From Streptomyces qinzhouensis (GTDB lineage Bacteria; Actinomycetota; Actinomycetes; Streptomycetales; Streptomycetaceae), in contig NZ_CP042266.1 of the NCBI RefSeq assembly GCF_007856155.1, positions 6,634,001-6,698,000 on the forward strand: 64,000 nt of DNA. Direction: 5' to 3'. This document shows, piece after piece, positions 34,592 to 43,706 of the stretch. Position 1 is the stretch's first letter, and every line of letters starts with the position of its first letter. A model generated the notes under the pieces. That model ran no database searches, had not been told where the DNA came from, and worked only from the letters and a program-made list of their open reading frames with translations. The translations under genes and the position numbers were made by a program.

Positions 34592-35377
34592 GTGCCCGAC
34601 GACATATCACTGACCACGCTGGTACTGCTCGCCCTCGCCGCCGCCGCGGCGGGCTGGATCGACGCGGTGGTAGGCGGCGGTGGACTGCTGCTGCTCCCCG
34701 CGCTGCTCCTCGGACTGCCACAGGTCCCCGCCGCCCATGTCCTCGGAACGAACAAGGCCGTCGCCATCGTGGGGACGGCGGGCGCGGCCGCGACGTATCT
34801 GCGCCGCGCCGCGATCGACGTACAGACGGCCGTACGGATCGGCCTCGCGGCCCTCGCCGGGTCGATGGCCGGCGCCTTCTTCGCGGCGGGCATCAGCAGC
34901 GACGTACTGCGCCCCGTCATCATGGTGGTCCTGCTGGCCGTCGCCGCGTTCGTGCTGCTGCGCCCCCGCTTCGGCACCGAGTCCGACGGCCCCCGGCCCG
35001 AAGTGACCCGGGCCCGGACCGTGGCCGCGATCGTGCTGGTCGGCGGCGGCATCGGGTTCTACGACGGACTGATCGGCCCCGGCACGGGAACCTTCCTGGT
35101 GCTGGCGCTGATCGCCGTACTCCATCTCGACCTGGTCGGGGCGTCCGCGACGGCCAAGGTGGTCAATGTCTGCACCAACGCGGGCGCCCTGGCGATGTTC
35201 GCCTACCAGGGCGCCGTCATCTGGCAGCTCGCGGCGGTCCTCGCGGTGTTCAACCTCATCGGGGCCACCGTGGGCGCCCGGATGGCGCTCAGCAAGGGCA
35301 ACGGCTTCGTCCGCGGCGTCCTGCTGACGGTAGTGCTGCTGCTGGTCGCGCGGCTGGCGTTCGACCAATGGGCCTGA
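34592..35377 (+). CDS. TauE/SafE family sulfite/organosulfonate exporter
   Basis: A 261-residue integral membrane protein with about eight helices. Two related halves each carry a glycine-rich motif: DAVVGGGGLLLLPALL near residue 25 and GFYDGLIGPGTGTFLV near residue 155. Members move sulfite, sulfonates or similar anions, but most actinobacterial ones have no tested substrate. The GTG start is fixed by the leaderless -10. The next gene is a cysteine hydrolase 66 bp downstream. Confidence 0.9.
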   Translation: MPDDISLTTLVLLALAAAAAGWIDAVVGGGGLLLLPALLLGLPQVPAAHVLGTNKAVAIVGTAGAAATYLRRAAIDVQTAVRIGLAALAGSMAGAFFAAGISSDVLRPVIMVVLLAVAAFVLLRPRFGTESDGPRPEVTRARTVAAIVLVGGGIGFYDGLIGPGTGTFLVLALIAVLHLDLVGASATAKVVNVCTNAGALAMFAYQGAVIWQLAAVLAVFNLIGATVGARMALSKGNGFVRGVLLTVVLLLVARLAFDQWA

Positions 35378-35443
35378 GAGGGACCGCCGGACATCCCGTA
35401 CGGTGAACGAGGACGATCGTCGGACGCGAGGTGGTGCCGGAAC

Positions 35444-36091
35444 ATGGCGGATACGGCGGATACGGCGGAACCCGGGCCCTCCGAGGGCGGTTTCGTCCGG
35501 GAAGGGGTCTGGCACTCCGTCCCGCGCCGAACCGTTCCGGACGGCCCCGCCGAGGCCCTGATCCTCGTGGACGTCCAGACCGCCTTCCTCACCGGCCCGG
35601 ACGCGGTGCCCGAAGCGGCGGGGCTCACCGCCCGGCTGACGGCACTGCTGGAGCGGGCCCGGGCAGCCGGCGCCGTCGTGATCCACCTCCGGAACGACGG
35701 AGAGCCGGGCGCCCCGGACGAACCCGGCACCCCCGGCTGGCACCTGGCCCTCCCGGTACGGGAATCCGCCCGGGAGACGGTCGTGTCCAAGGAGAGCGAG
35801 GACGGTTTCGAGGACACCGGCCTCGGCGCGCTGCTGGACGGACACGGAGTACGGAGCGTGGTGGTCGCGGGGGTGCTGTCCGAGATGTGCGTGAGCGCGA
35901 CGGCCCTCGGCGCGCTCGACCACGGCCTGCGGGTCGTCCTCCCGCACGACACCCATACGACCTACGGCCTCGACGACCTCCCGCCGGCCGTGGTGTCGAA
36001 GGTCGCGGAACACGCCCTGGGCCCGGACCCCGAGTTCGTGACCTCGGCGGCGGGCGTGACTTTCACCGCCCCCGGAGAGACCCGCGGGTAG
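35444..36091 (+). CDS. Isochorismatase-family cysteine hydrolase
   Basis: A 215-residue cytosolic hydrolase of the isochorismatase-like fold (nicotinamidase, N-carbamoylsarcosine amidase and related). The catalytic triad is visible: D43 in LVDVQ, K116 in VSKES and C149 in SEMCVSATA. A ~30-residue hydrophilic N-terminus precedes the domain. The substrate cannot be chosen from these motifs. It follows the TauE/SafE gene in the same direction. Confidence 0.88.
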   Translation: MADTADTAEPGPSEGGFVREGVWHSVPRRTVPDGPAEALILVDVQTAFLTGPDAVPEAAGLTARLTALLERARAAGAVVIHLRNDGEPGAPDEPGTPGWHLALPVRESARETVVSKESEDGFEDTGLGALLDGHGVRSVVVAGVLSEMCVSATALGALDHGLRVVLPHDTHTTYGLDDLPPAVVSKVAEHALGPDPEFVTSAAGVTFTAPGETRG

Positions 36092-36178
36092 CCGGTCACT
36101 CCGGTTGCGGCCTGTCGTCGTCCCGGGGGGGGCGGGCGCGGGGACGTCCGGGGCCGGGACACCCACGCGCGCCCGGGC

Positions 36179-36679
36179 TCAGAGGTCGAGGTTCGGGCCC
36201 TGGGGGATCGCTCCGAGCACGATGTCCCGGACCGATTGGATCTTGTTCCCGTCGAACTCGTACTTCGCGAAGGCCCGGCCGGTGATCCCCCGCTTCTGGC
36301 CATTGCTGAGCAGCCAGACCGTGTCCGAGGACGGGGAGCTGATCAGATGGGCGTCGTGGCTCAGATGCCCGCCGTACGGGATGTTGTAGAGGTCGATCAC
36401 CGGGATGACGTTCCAGTTGCTCCACAGATTGTTGTACGTCACCATGTCGGGGACCCCGAAGCGCTTGCCGTCGATGATGACGTAGACGCCACTGGATCCG
36501 TCGAGGTTCTTCAGCCGGAGACCATTGAGGTTCCGGTAGTCCTGCTGGAGCTGCGCGACGGTCTTCGCGGCGGGCTTCTCGGCGGCCCCGGCGGCGGAGG
36601 GGGCCGCGAGGCCCAGCGGGACGGCCAGGATCAGGCTGATTGCGCCGACCGCGGCGCGTCGGCGAAGGGCGCCGGACAT
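36179..36679 (-). CDS. Secreted protein of unknown function
   Basis: A 166-residue protein with a Sec signal peptide (positively charged RRR, hydrophobic core AISLILAVPLGLAA, cleavage near residue 33). The mature part contains a repeated motif of the type VYVIIDGKRFGVPDMVTY and VWLLSNGQKRGITGRAFAKY. This suggests two small beta units, as in other streptomycete secreted proteins of unknown role. The strong ribosome site GGGAGG lies within the inverted repeat at 36681-36696, which could limit initiation. Confidence 0.75.
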   Translation of the reverse strand: MSGALRRRAAVGAISLILAVPLGLAAPSAAGAAEKPAAKTVAQLQQDYRNLNGLRLKNLDGSSGVYVIIDGKRFGVPDMVTYNNLWSNWNVIPVIDLYNIPYGGHLSHDAHLISSPSSDTVWLLSNGQKRGITGRAFAKYEFDGNKIQSVRDIVLGAIPQGPNLDL

Positions 36680-36680
36680 G

Positions 36681-36696
36681 TTTCCTCCCGAGGAAA
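36681..36696 (-). promoter_or_regulatory. Hairpin that could mask the ribosome-binding site
   Basis: On the mRNA the sequence UUUCCU-CGGG-AGGAAA forms a 6-bp stem that includes the Shine-Dalgarno bases of the secreted-protein gene (ATG at 36679). Confidence 0.4.
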
Positions 36697-36860
36697 TTCA
36701 CGCTGAGACGGACCGGGCCCGGTCGTGAGCACGGCCCCTGCCGTTGTCGTTGACCCGCGTCATGCTGCTGGACCCGGTGTCCCGGACGCATGGGGCAGCG
36801 GTCCCGGTCCCGGCGGGCAGTTTTCCGCGCGGCCCCGTGCCTCCCCGCGGCGCCCCTGGA

Positions 36861-38399
36861 TTACCCCTTCTGCAGCGTGCGGGTGACCCCGGCGATGACC
36901 GCGGTCGTCAGTACCCAGCCGCAGGCGATCAGGGCATAGGCCAGCCCCTGGAGACCGCCTTCCGGCCAGTACCAGGCCGTGCGCTGCCCGAGGCCACCGA
37001 TGGGGATGAGCAGGTCGAGGGTGTAGACAAGGGGCTGGAACGGCGCGCCTTCGCCCCGTTTGGCCGGGGTGGGCGAATGGGTCCCGAAGACCACCGTGCC
37101 CAGCAGGGTCAGCGCGAGCAGCCAGACCCCGGCCAGCCAGGGGCGGTACCCGTAGCCGACGGTCGCGTCGAGCAGCTGCCCGCCGATGCGCGCCGGCCGG
37201 GAGAGCGTGGCCCGCCGATGGCGCTGTTTCGCGAGGAGCACCCGGCGGGCGTCACCGTCGTGCCCGCTCTTCCGGTACCAGCCCGCCAACTGCTCGTACG
37301 GCTGCGGGTAGTAGCCCGGGCCGCGCCGTATCCACGCCACCCGCCGCCCCACCGCATCGGCGCGCTCATCCGCCCCGCCGTCCGCGACGGAGCCGTAGAC
37401 GAAACCGTCCAGCAGCACCACATCCGGCCAGCTCCCCGCACCTTCGTGGAGGTACGAGACCTGAGCGCCCCGCAGGTCCACCGGGGCGGACGGCGGCCGG
37501 GCCGGCGTGAAGCCGAAGTCGACGGCCTGCATGCGCAGGGCGGCCAGCGCCGGACCCCCGCCCCCGGGCGGCCCGTTCAGGACGGCACCGTCGAAGGTCA
37601 GATTGTCCGAGATCCGGGTACCCCGCAGCCGTACGGTCCCCTCGGCGGTGAACCCGCCGGAGAAGTCGAGCGTCGAGGCCGTGGCACTGTCCAGGTTGAG
37701 CGCCACTCCGCGCCGGCCGGCGTCCGCCAGCTGCGCGCCGCGCATATGCAGACCACCCGGCAACTGTGCCCCCATGAGCCGGATCTCACCGCGCGCCACA
37801 AATCCGTCGAGGCAGTAGACGCCTCCTTCGGCGACCAGACCACCCGCGGAGACCGCCCACTCCCCGGGGGCCGTGAGCTCGGCCCCGCCGAGGTTCACCG
37901 CACCGCTCACCCGGGCGTTGATCAGCGACAGGGCGGTGACCTTGCGGTGAAGGGAGGTGGCGGAGCCCGCCTCCAGCCGTGAGTGCCGCAGGTCCAGGCG
38001 TCCCTCGATACGGGTCATCCCGGCCTCCAGACCGGGCAGCCGGCTGCCCGTGATCACCAGCGACTGTGTCGACGCCCCGGCGAGGTCCAGGCTCTCCTCG
38101 AACCAGCAGCCGTCGAGCGACAGGGCATACGCGATCTGCGCGCCTCCCAGCAGCAGCGGCCCGGTGATCCGGGCCCCGGCGAGCCTCAGACAGGAGACGG
38201 CGCCCGGCTGCGCGGTGTTCGCGCCCAGCAGGAGTGCCACGATCACCGAGGCCCGGACGGTTCGCCCCGCGCGCCACCGCCCGCCCCCGGCGATCTCGTC
38301 GTCCCCGGACCTTCCGGTGCGCAGATCCACCATGCGGCCCTCGGGGAACGCATCCCACAACTGACGTTCCGCCGCAGTCAACTCGTCGTATGAGAACAC
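36861..38399 (-). CDS. Pentapeptide-like repeat membrane protein
   Basis: A 512-residue protein. The N-terminal domain of ~70 residues (VFSYDELTAAERQLWDAFP) leads into a right-handed-helix-like repeat region (about 75-360) with alternating A(D/N)LxG-type strands such as LRLAGARITGPLLLGGAQI. It ends with three or four membrane helices (about 410-512). Such proteins are often labelled membrane-associated oxidoreductase, but I see no cofactor motif supporting that. The GTG start is supported by TACGCT (plus 38406-38411) 6 nt upstream, a leaderless promoter. Function unknown. Confidence 0.7.
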   Translation of the reverse strand: MFSYDELTAAERQLWDAFPEGRMVDLRTGRSGDDEIAGGGRWRAGRTVRASVIVALLLGANTAQPGAVSCLRLAGARITGPLLLGGAQIAYALSLDGCWFEESLDLAGASTQSLVITGSRLPGLEAGMTRIEGRLDLRHSRLEAGSATSLHRKVTALSLINARVSGAVNLGGAELTAPGEWAVSAGGLVAEGGVYCLDGFVARGEIRLMGAQLPGGLHMRGAQLADAGRRGVALNLDSATASTLDFSGGFTAEGTVRLRGTRISDNLTFDGAVLNGPPGGGGPALAALRMQAVDFGFTPARPPSAPVDLRGAQVSYLHEGAGSWPDVVLLDGFVYGSVADGGADERADAVGRRVAWIRRGPGYYPQPYEQLAGWYRKSGHDGDARRVLLAKQRHRRATLSRPARIGGQLLDATVGYGYRPWLAGVWLLALTLLGTVVFGTHSPTPAKRGEGAPFQPLVYTLDLLIPIGGLGQRTAWYWPEGGLQGLAYALIACGWVLTTAVIAGVTRTLQKG

Positions 38400-38405
38400 T
38401 CGTGC

Positions 38406-38411
38406 AGCGTA
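38406..38411 (-). promoter_or_regulatory. -10 hexamer of leaderless promoter
   Basis: TACGCT on the minus strand, 6 nt before the GTG of the pentapeptide-like gene. Confidence 0.45.
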
Positions 38412-38636
38412 GTGATCTCCCACCGCGCCGCCCCCGCCGCGCGACCGGACCCAGTCTGATGCCTCCGATGCTCCGATGGCGCACGCCGGTGGCACGGAGT
38501 GCCGGACGGGCCGGTCCGTCCGCCCCCGCTCACCCCCATGCGCCGGGCCACCGGTCGAACGCACCGGTCCGCCCACTCGTTTCCCCTGGGTGGGGACACC
38601 AATGGATGTTCCCGGGAACCAGCGGGAGGGGCGGTT

Positions 38637-39194
38637 ATGACCGTCAGGGGCGTGGACGTGTCGGCGTACCAGCCGACGTACGACGCGAGCGGGCAGGGCT
38701 TTGTGTTCGTCAAGGCCACCGAGGGACACACCTGGACCAGTCCGGTACAGGCCAAGCAGGCCGCGACGGCCCGGGACGCCGGTGCCGTCGTCGGCTTCTA
38801 CCACTTCCTGTGGCCGGGGCAGATCGCCGCCCAGGCGGCGTACTTCGTCGCACAGGCCGACAGCCTCGCCGGAGACGTACTGGCCTGCGACTGGGAGACC
38901 ACCGCGGACGGCACCGCGGCGACCTGCGCGGAGAAGGACACCTTCCTCGCCGAGGTGGCGCGGCTGCGGCCGGGGCACCGCGTGGTGCTGTACTGCAACA
39001 CCGACTTCTGGCTGCATCGCGACACCACCTCCCGGTGCGGCGACGGACTGTGGATCGCGGATGTCACCACGGCCGGGCAGCCGCGTATCCAGCACCCGTG
39101 GGTCTTCCACCAGTACGGCACATCCGGCGGCCTGGACCGGGACGTGGCGAACTTCCCCGCCGCCGCCGCCCTGCGGACCTGGGCGGTCGGCTGA
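38637..39194 (+). CDS. GH25 muramidase-like protein without signal peptide
   Basis: A 185-residue glycoside hydrolase family 25 (Chalaropsis-type lysozyme) domain, which cleaves the MurNAc-GlcNAc bond of peptidoglycan. Landmarks are GVDVSAYQP with D7, FVKATEG, FYHFLWPG and CDWET with D85 and E87 (the DxE catalytic pair). ATG 38637 is preceded by a GGGAGGGG site. No signal peptide or wall-binding repeat is present, unlike secreted streptomycete muramidases, so export would need another route. It is divergent from the pentapeptide-like gene. Confidence 0.85.
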   Translation: MTVRGVDVSAYQPTYDASGQGFVFVKATEGHTWTSPVQAKQAATARDAGAVVGFYHFLWPGQIAAQAAYFVAQADSLAGDVLACDWETTADGTAATCAEKDTFLAEVARLRPGHRVVLYCNTDFWLHRDTTSRCGDGLWIADVTTAGQPRIQHPWVFHQYGTSGGLDRDVANFPAAAALRTWAVG

Positions 39195-39329
39195 TGACCC
39201 CGGCCCGGATCGACGGCACCCGGCACCACTGACCGGACCCGCCGAGAAACCGGGCAAACATTCGGTGAGGCTCGCCCGGCCGTGGTAAACCGGACGCGGA
39301 CAGTGGGGCGGGACATCAACGGGGGATCC

Positions 39330-42300
39330 GTGCGGGGACGGCGGCAGCTCAACTACCGCGACGCGGTGGCGATTCTGACGGGGGACAGCGCCGGGCTCGC
39401 CGCCGCCGACCGGGCACTCGGGGGAGTGCTCTCGGTGGCGACCGGCGGTGTCAGCGACGCCGTGCTGAACCTGCTCGACGCCCAGGGGAGAGTCCTCCGG
39501 CTGGGCCGCGATCTGACGGCCGGTCTGCGCGGCGGACTCACCGAAGCGGACCGGGCCACCCGCACGGACCGGATCACCGCGGCGCACACCGTCCTCACCA
39601 TCACGGCGTGGTTCGAGGCACTGGACGAGACCGAACTGCCGTTCCGGCTCCAGGATCTGGAGTTGACCGGCCGCGAGCAGGTGGCCATCACCGGTGACGG
39701 CGGGGTGCCCGGCCGGGACTTCTTCGGCACCCTGCTGGACTTCCCGGTCACGCCGCCGGCGCCCCATCTGCCGTACGAGGCCAATCTCGGCCTGATCCGG
39801 ACACGCTACATGGGGTTCGGGAACTCCCTGGCCAACTTCGTCCGTGGGCTCGCCCTCTACGAGCAGCTCGACGACAGCGCCCGTACCTGGGTATCCCGGG
39901 TCGACCCGTCCCTCATCTCCCGGGCCCTCGACCGCTACGAGGAGCTGTACGCCCAGCTGGCCCAGGACGTACCCGAATTCGGCTTCTGGTCCGGGCAGAT
40001 CGACCACCAGGCCACCCGCGGCATCCTCCGCCGCTCACTGAGCGGAATCGAGACCGCCCTCACCGGCCTCAGCGCCGCCGCGGCCCCGCGCCACGCCGCC
40101 GCCGCCCTCGTCACCGGCTACCACGCCGCCCTCACCCGGCCCATCCTCTCCGAGGGCAACGCCCCCGCCGGGGTGACCCTGCCCAGTCTGGCCGAGGGCT
40201 ATATCGACCCCCTCTTCCGGCTCCGCGAGGTCGTGCCCGGCGCCTCGGGCCCCGCGGACGAGGACTGGTGGTCGGAGACCGGGGTCCGTTCCGATCTCAC
40301 CGAATGCCTGGCCGGACTGCTCACCCAGCCCGAGTACACCCGCACCCCGCTGGTCGTCCTCGGCCAGCCCGGCGCGGGCAAGTCCGTCCTCACCAAGATC
40401 CTCGCCGCCCGGCTGCCGTCCGCCGGATATCTGCCGGTCCGCATCCTGCTGCGCGAGGTGCCCACCGACGTCGACGTCCAGGACCAGATCGAGTACGCGA
40501 TCCGCGCCGCCACCGGCGAACGCGTCACCTGGCCGGAGCTGGTGCGCGCCGCCGGGGACGCCGTACCCGTCCTCCTCTTCGACGGCTACGACGAACTGCT
40601 CCAGGCCACCGGAGTCAGCCAGTCCGACTTCCTGACCCGCGTCACCCGCTTCCAGCAGCGCGAGGCCGACCAGGGCCGGCCGGTCTACGCGACGGTCACC
40701 AGCCGTACCGCGGTCGCCGACCGCCCCCGCTATCCGGAGGGTACGGTCGCCCTCCGCCTCGAACCCTTCAGCGCCCCACAGGTCGAGCTCTGGCTCGAAT
40801 GGTGGAACCGGATCAACGCCGGCTACCTCGCGGGCCGGGGCCTGAACCCGCTGCCCGCCGGGGTCGCCGTCCGGCACGGCGAACTCGCCTCCCAGCCGCT
40901 GCTCCTGCTGATGCTCGCCCTCTACGACGGCACCGACAACGCCCTCCAGCGGGCGACCGGCGACGGAGTCGCCTTCGACGAAGCCGCGCTCTACGAGGAG
41001 CTGCTGACCTCCTTCGCCACCCGTGAGGTCCTCAAGTCCGCCCCCGGGATCGGCGCGCGCGCCCTGGCGGACCGGGCCGAACAGGAGCTCCAGCGACTCT
41101 CCCTGATCTCCTTCGGCATGCTCAACCGCCGCCGCCAGTGGATCACCGCCCAGGAGGCCGAAACCGATCTCGCCGCCCTCCTCGGCCGTGCCACGGCCAC
41201 CGGCGACGACTTCCAGGCGCCGCTGAGCCAGGGCGAGATCGCCCTCGGCCGCTTCTTCTTCGTCCAGCGAGCCCAGGCGTATCGCGATACGGAGCGGCTC
41301 GCGACGTACGAGTTCCTCCACGCCACCTTCGGCGAGTACCTCGTCGCCCGGCTCGCCGTACAGCTCCTGGAGGGGCTGCTCGGGCACCGCCCGGCGCTCG
41401 CCGTGGGCCGTACCCGGGTCGACGACGACCTGGTGTACGTCCTGCTCTCGTACGCCACCCTGGCCTCCCGGCAGCTCCTCCGCTTCGCCGCCGCCCGGAT
41501 CGACCGCATCGCGGCGCCGGACCGGGCGCGGCTCGGCGAACTGCTGCTGACGGTGCTCGCCGATCACCGCACCCGTACCGAGCACCGCTATGCCGACTAC
41601 CGCCCCGAGACCCGGGCCACCTCCTCCCGCCACGGCCTCTACTCGGCGAACATCGTCCTGCTGGCGGTCCATGTCACCGGCAGGCTGCGGGGACGGGAGC
41701 TCTTCCCCGACGCCGACAAGCCCGAGGCGCTCTGGCACCGCAGGGTCCTGCTCTGGCGGGCCGCGTTCCGCGAGGGGGAGTGGACGGACTTCGCCATGGC
41801 CCTGCGGATACGCGAGACCTGGCACGGCGACCGGCAGGACCTGGAGATCGAACCGGCCTACGGCTCCGCCCCGGACTGGCGGTCCGTGGACGTCCACTGG
41901 CTGTTCAACCGGCGGTGCGGACGGGACAGGGAGGGCCAGACCCTCGGGTTCATCCGCTCCCGGCCGGAGCAGATCCGCCACAAGATGCTCGTCTCGGGCG
42001 GCGCCGGCGACGCCATAGTGCTCCATGCCGCCGATCCGTACTTCGAGGTCTTCCCCGAGGCGGTGACCATGTTCATAGCGACCGCGGACGGGGCCGCGGT
42101 GTCAGCCGCCCACGCTCTGACGAGGCTTCTCCTCGGCGGACTGGAGGGGGATACCGAGCTGGCGGCGGAGTACGAACGCATCGCGGGATTCCTGGAACCG
42201 GGCTCCGGTCTGCCCACCGTGGCCAGGGGCCGAATACGCGCCCTCGTGCTGCGCCAGCTGGAGTTGGACGTGACCCGGCTTCCCGCGCCGACGGTCTATC

Positions 42301-42590
42301 GATTGACGAGCCTCGACGATGTCCAGAGCTGCCGGGTACTGCTGCGGGGGCTGGAGCGCCCCGGCGGCGAAGGCGAGTTCCGGTCCCGGCTGCGAGACAT
42401 TCTCGAGCTCTTCGCGCAACATGATCCGGACCAGCTGCTGAACTTCTGCGAGGAGCCCCAGGGGCCGAAGGCCCGTGCGCTGCTGCGCGACGTACTGACC
42501 CGGAAGCTGCGCGCGGGCCTGCTGTCGTCCTACCAGGCAGGGAGCGCGGAATCCATCAGGGGGCGCGCGGAGCGGTTCATCCAGGGGTGA
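39330..42590 (+). CDS. NACHT-domain STAND ATPase, candidate immune sensor
   Basis: A 1086-residue protein (1102 if GTG 39282 is used). The N-terminal ~240 residues form a helical domain resembling the NACHT N-terminal helical family common in actinobacteria. The NTPase has Walker A GQPGAGKS (345-352) and the NACHT-type Walker B LLFDGYDEL (415-423). The remaining ~600 residues are a helical, leucine-rich sensor-like region without recognised repeats. Bacterial NACHT proteins of this layout include antiphage sensors. GTG 39330 follows GGGGGA at close spacing. No nuclease or other effector domain is visible. Confidence 0.85.
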   Translation: MRGRRQLNYRDAVAILTGDSAGLAAADRALGGVLSVATGGVSDAVLNLLDAQGRVLRLGRDLTAGLRGGLTEADRATRTDRITAAHTVLTITAWFEALDETELPFRLQDLELTGREQVAITGDGGVPGRDFFGTLLDFPVTPPAPHLPYEANLGLIRTRYMGFGNSLANFVRGLALYEQLDDSARTWVSRVDPSLISRALDRYEELYAQLAQDVPEFGFWSGQIDHQATRGILRRSLSGIETALTGLSAAAAPRHAAAALVTGYHAALTRPILSEGNAPAGVTLPSLAEGYIDPLFRLREVVPGASGPADEDWWSETGVRSDLTECLAGLLTQPEYTRTPLVVLGQPGAGKSVLTKILAARLPSAGYLPVRILLREVPTDVDVQDQIEYAIRAATGERVTWPELVRAAGDAVPVLLFDGYDELLQATGVSQSDFLTRVTRFQQREADQGRPVYATVTSRTAVADRPRYPEGTVALRLEPFSAPQVELWLEWWNRINAGYLAGRGLNPLPAGVAVRHGELASQPLLLLMLALYDGTDNALQRATGDGVAFDEAALYEELLTSFATREVLKSAPGIGARALADRAEQELQRLSLISFGMLNRRRQWITAQEAETDLAALLGRATATGDDFQAPLSQGEIALGRFFFVQRAQAYRDTERLATYEFLHATFGEYLVARLAVQLLEGLLGHRPALAVGRTRVDDDLVYVLLSYATLASRQLLRFAAARIDRIAAPDRARLGELLLTVLADHRTRTEHRYADYRPETRATSSRHGLYSANIVLLAVHVTGRLRGRELFPDADKPEALWHRRVLLWRAAFREGEWTDFAMALRIRETWHGDRQDLEIEPAYGSAPDWRSVDVHWLFNRRCGRDREGQTLGFIRSRPEQIRHKMLVSGGAGDAIVLHAADPYFEVFPEAVTMFIATADGAAVSAAHALTRLLLGGLEGDTELAAEYERIAGFLEPGSGLPTVARGRIRALVLRQLELDVTRLPAPTVYRLTSLDDVQSCRVLLRGLERPGGEGEFRSRLRDILELFAQHDPDQLLNFCEEPQGPKARALLRDVLTRKLRAGLLSSYQAGSAESIRGRAERFIQG

Positions 42591-42649
42591 CCGTTCCGGC
42601 CCGCCACCGCCGATTAGTCCCCCGCCCGCCCCCGCCCGACAATGGACCC

Positions 42650-43087
42650 ATGGCCTCTCGATCCGCGCGCTCCCGGCGCGCCCCCGCCCCCGGTGAGCTG
42701 ACCGCCGCCACGCCCTGTCCCTGCGGGCTGCCCGCCGTCTACGGCGAGTGCTGCGGGCGGTTCCACACCGGAGAGGCCCAGGCGCCGACCGCCGAGCTGC
42801 TGATGCGCTCCCGTTACAGCGCGTTCGCCGCCGGGGACACGGAGTATCTGCTGCGGACCTGGCACCCGGACACCCGGCCGCCGGAGCTGGACCTCGACCC
42901 CAAGACGGTCTGGGAGGGCCTCGAGATCACCGGCACCACCGACGGCAGCCCCTTCCACACCACCGGCACGGTCACGTTCCGGGCCCGCTACCGCCGCCGC
43001 GGGCAGCGCGGTGAACTGCACGAGCGCAGCACCTTCGGGCGGATCGACGGCGCCTGGGTCTACATCGACGGGACGTTCGTCGATTAG
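42650..43087 (+). CDS. YchJ-family (UPF0225) protein with SEC-C zinc motif
   Basis: A 145-residue protein with an N-terminal CPCG-YGECCGRFH zinc-binding SEC-C motif and an NTF2-like domain (about 55-145, with MRSRYSAFAAGDTEYLLRTWHP). The cellular role of YchJ proteins is unknown. ATG 42650 gives the standard length; a longer frame from 42587 overlaps the NACHT stop but adds a proline-rich segment not seen in the family. Confidence 0.88.
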   Translation: MASRSARSRRAPAPGELTAATPCPCGLPAVYGECCGRFHTGEAQAPTAELLMRSRYSAFAAGDTEYLLRTWHPDTRPPELDLDPKTVWEGLEITGTTDGSPFHTTGTVTFRARYRRRGQRGELHERSTFGRIDGAWVYIDGTFVD

Positions 43088-43114
43088 ACCGTGTCCCAGC
43101 GGCCGGACCGGAGC

Positions 43115-43417
43115 TCAGTAGCCGCTGCCCGGCAGGATCATCAGCCGGGGGTTGTACGCCGCCAGTACCTTGTTCGCGCGGGCCACCGCCGACAGCAGCC
43201 GCTCCCGGTCCGCCGCCTGGGCGCCGCGGAGCGGCTGGCGCAGCAGCTCCATCTCGCGGACCGCGCAGTCCGCCTCCATCTCGGCCATCAGCACCCGTTC
43301 GGGCATACAGGAACCGATCAGCGCCGCGACACGGTCGGGAATCGGTACGGGAACGAGCGGCGACGCTTTCACGGTGTCCAGTCCTTCTTCAGCTCCGGCC
43401 GTCACCGGCCGTCCCAT
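43115..43417 (-). CDS. Small protein of unknown function
   Basis: A 100-residue protein starting at ATG 43417 with GGGGAGA at good distance. It contains a helical central part rich in charged residues (MPERVLMAEMEADCAVREMELL) and ends ILPGSGY. No family recognised. A promoter 215 nt upstream (43639-43668) would give it an unusually long leader. It ends 27 bp from the YchJ-type gene on the other strand. Confidence 0.6.
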   Translation of the reverse strand: MGRPVTAGAEEGLDTVKASPLVPVPIPDRVAALIGSCMPERVLMAEMEADCAVREMELLRQPLRGAQAADRERLLSAVARANKVLAAYNPRLMILPGSGY

Positions 43418-43638
43418 TGATGTCTCCCCGCGGGCCGGTGAGTTGGCGACCGGTACGTAAAGGAGAGCGATGCCGGAACCCGTCGGCTCCCCGACCGCGG
43501 GGCGCGAACGGGAGCCGGCCCTTGGGCGTACGCGAGGACCTGAAAACGGGCGCACCGCGGGACCCGCCCGGGGTCCGAGCCACCGGCAGCACCGGCGACA
43601 TACCTTACGACAATGTGCAGCGCACACCCGAATCGATC

Positions 43639-43668
43639 ATCATACGACGTCGGGGAGTTGACGGCCAA
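43639..43668 (-). promoter_or_regulatory. HrdB-like promoter of the small unknown gene
   Basis: On the minus strand TTGGCC (plus 43663-43668), an 18-bp spacer and TATGAT (plus 43639-43644). The 5' leader to ATG 43417 would be about 215 nt and holds no clear gene. Confidence 0.55.
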
Positions 43669-43706
43669 GGGGCGGCGCGCCCCGCGGCGTGGCGGCGCCC
43701 GGCGGG

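Noticed and set aside
38637..39194. Prophage remnant indicated by the muramidase
   Set aside because: No holin, integrase, tail or capsid gene is found around it.
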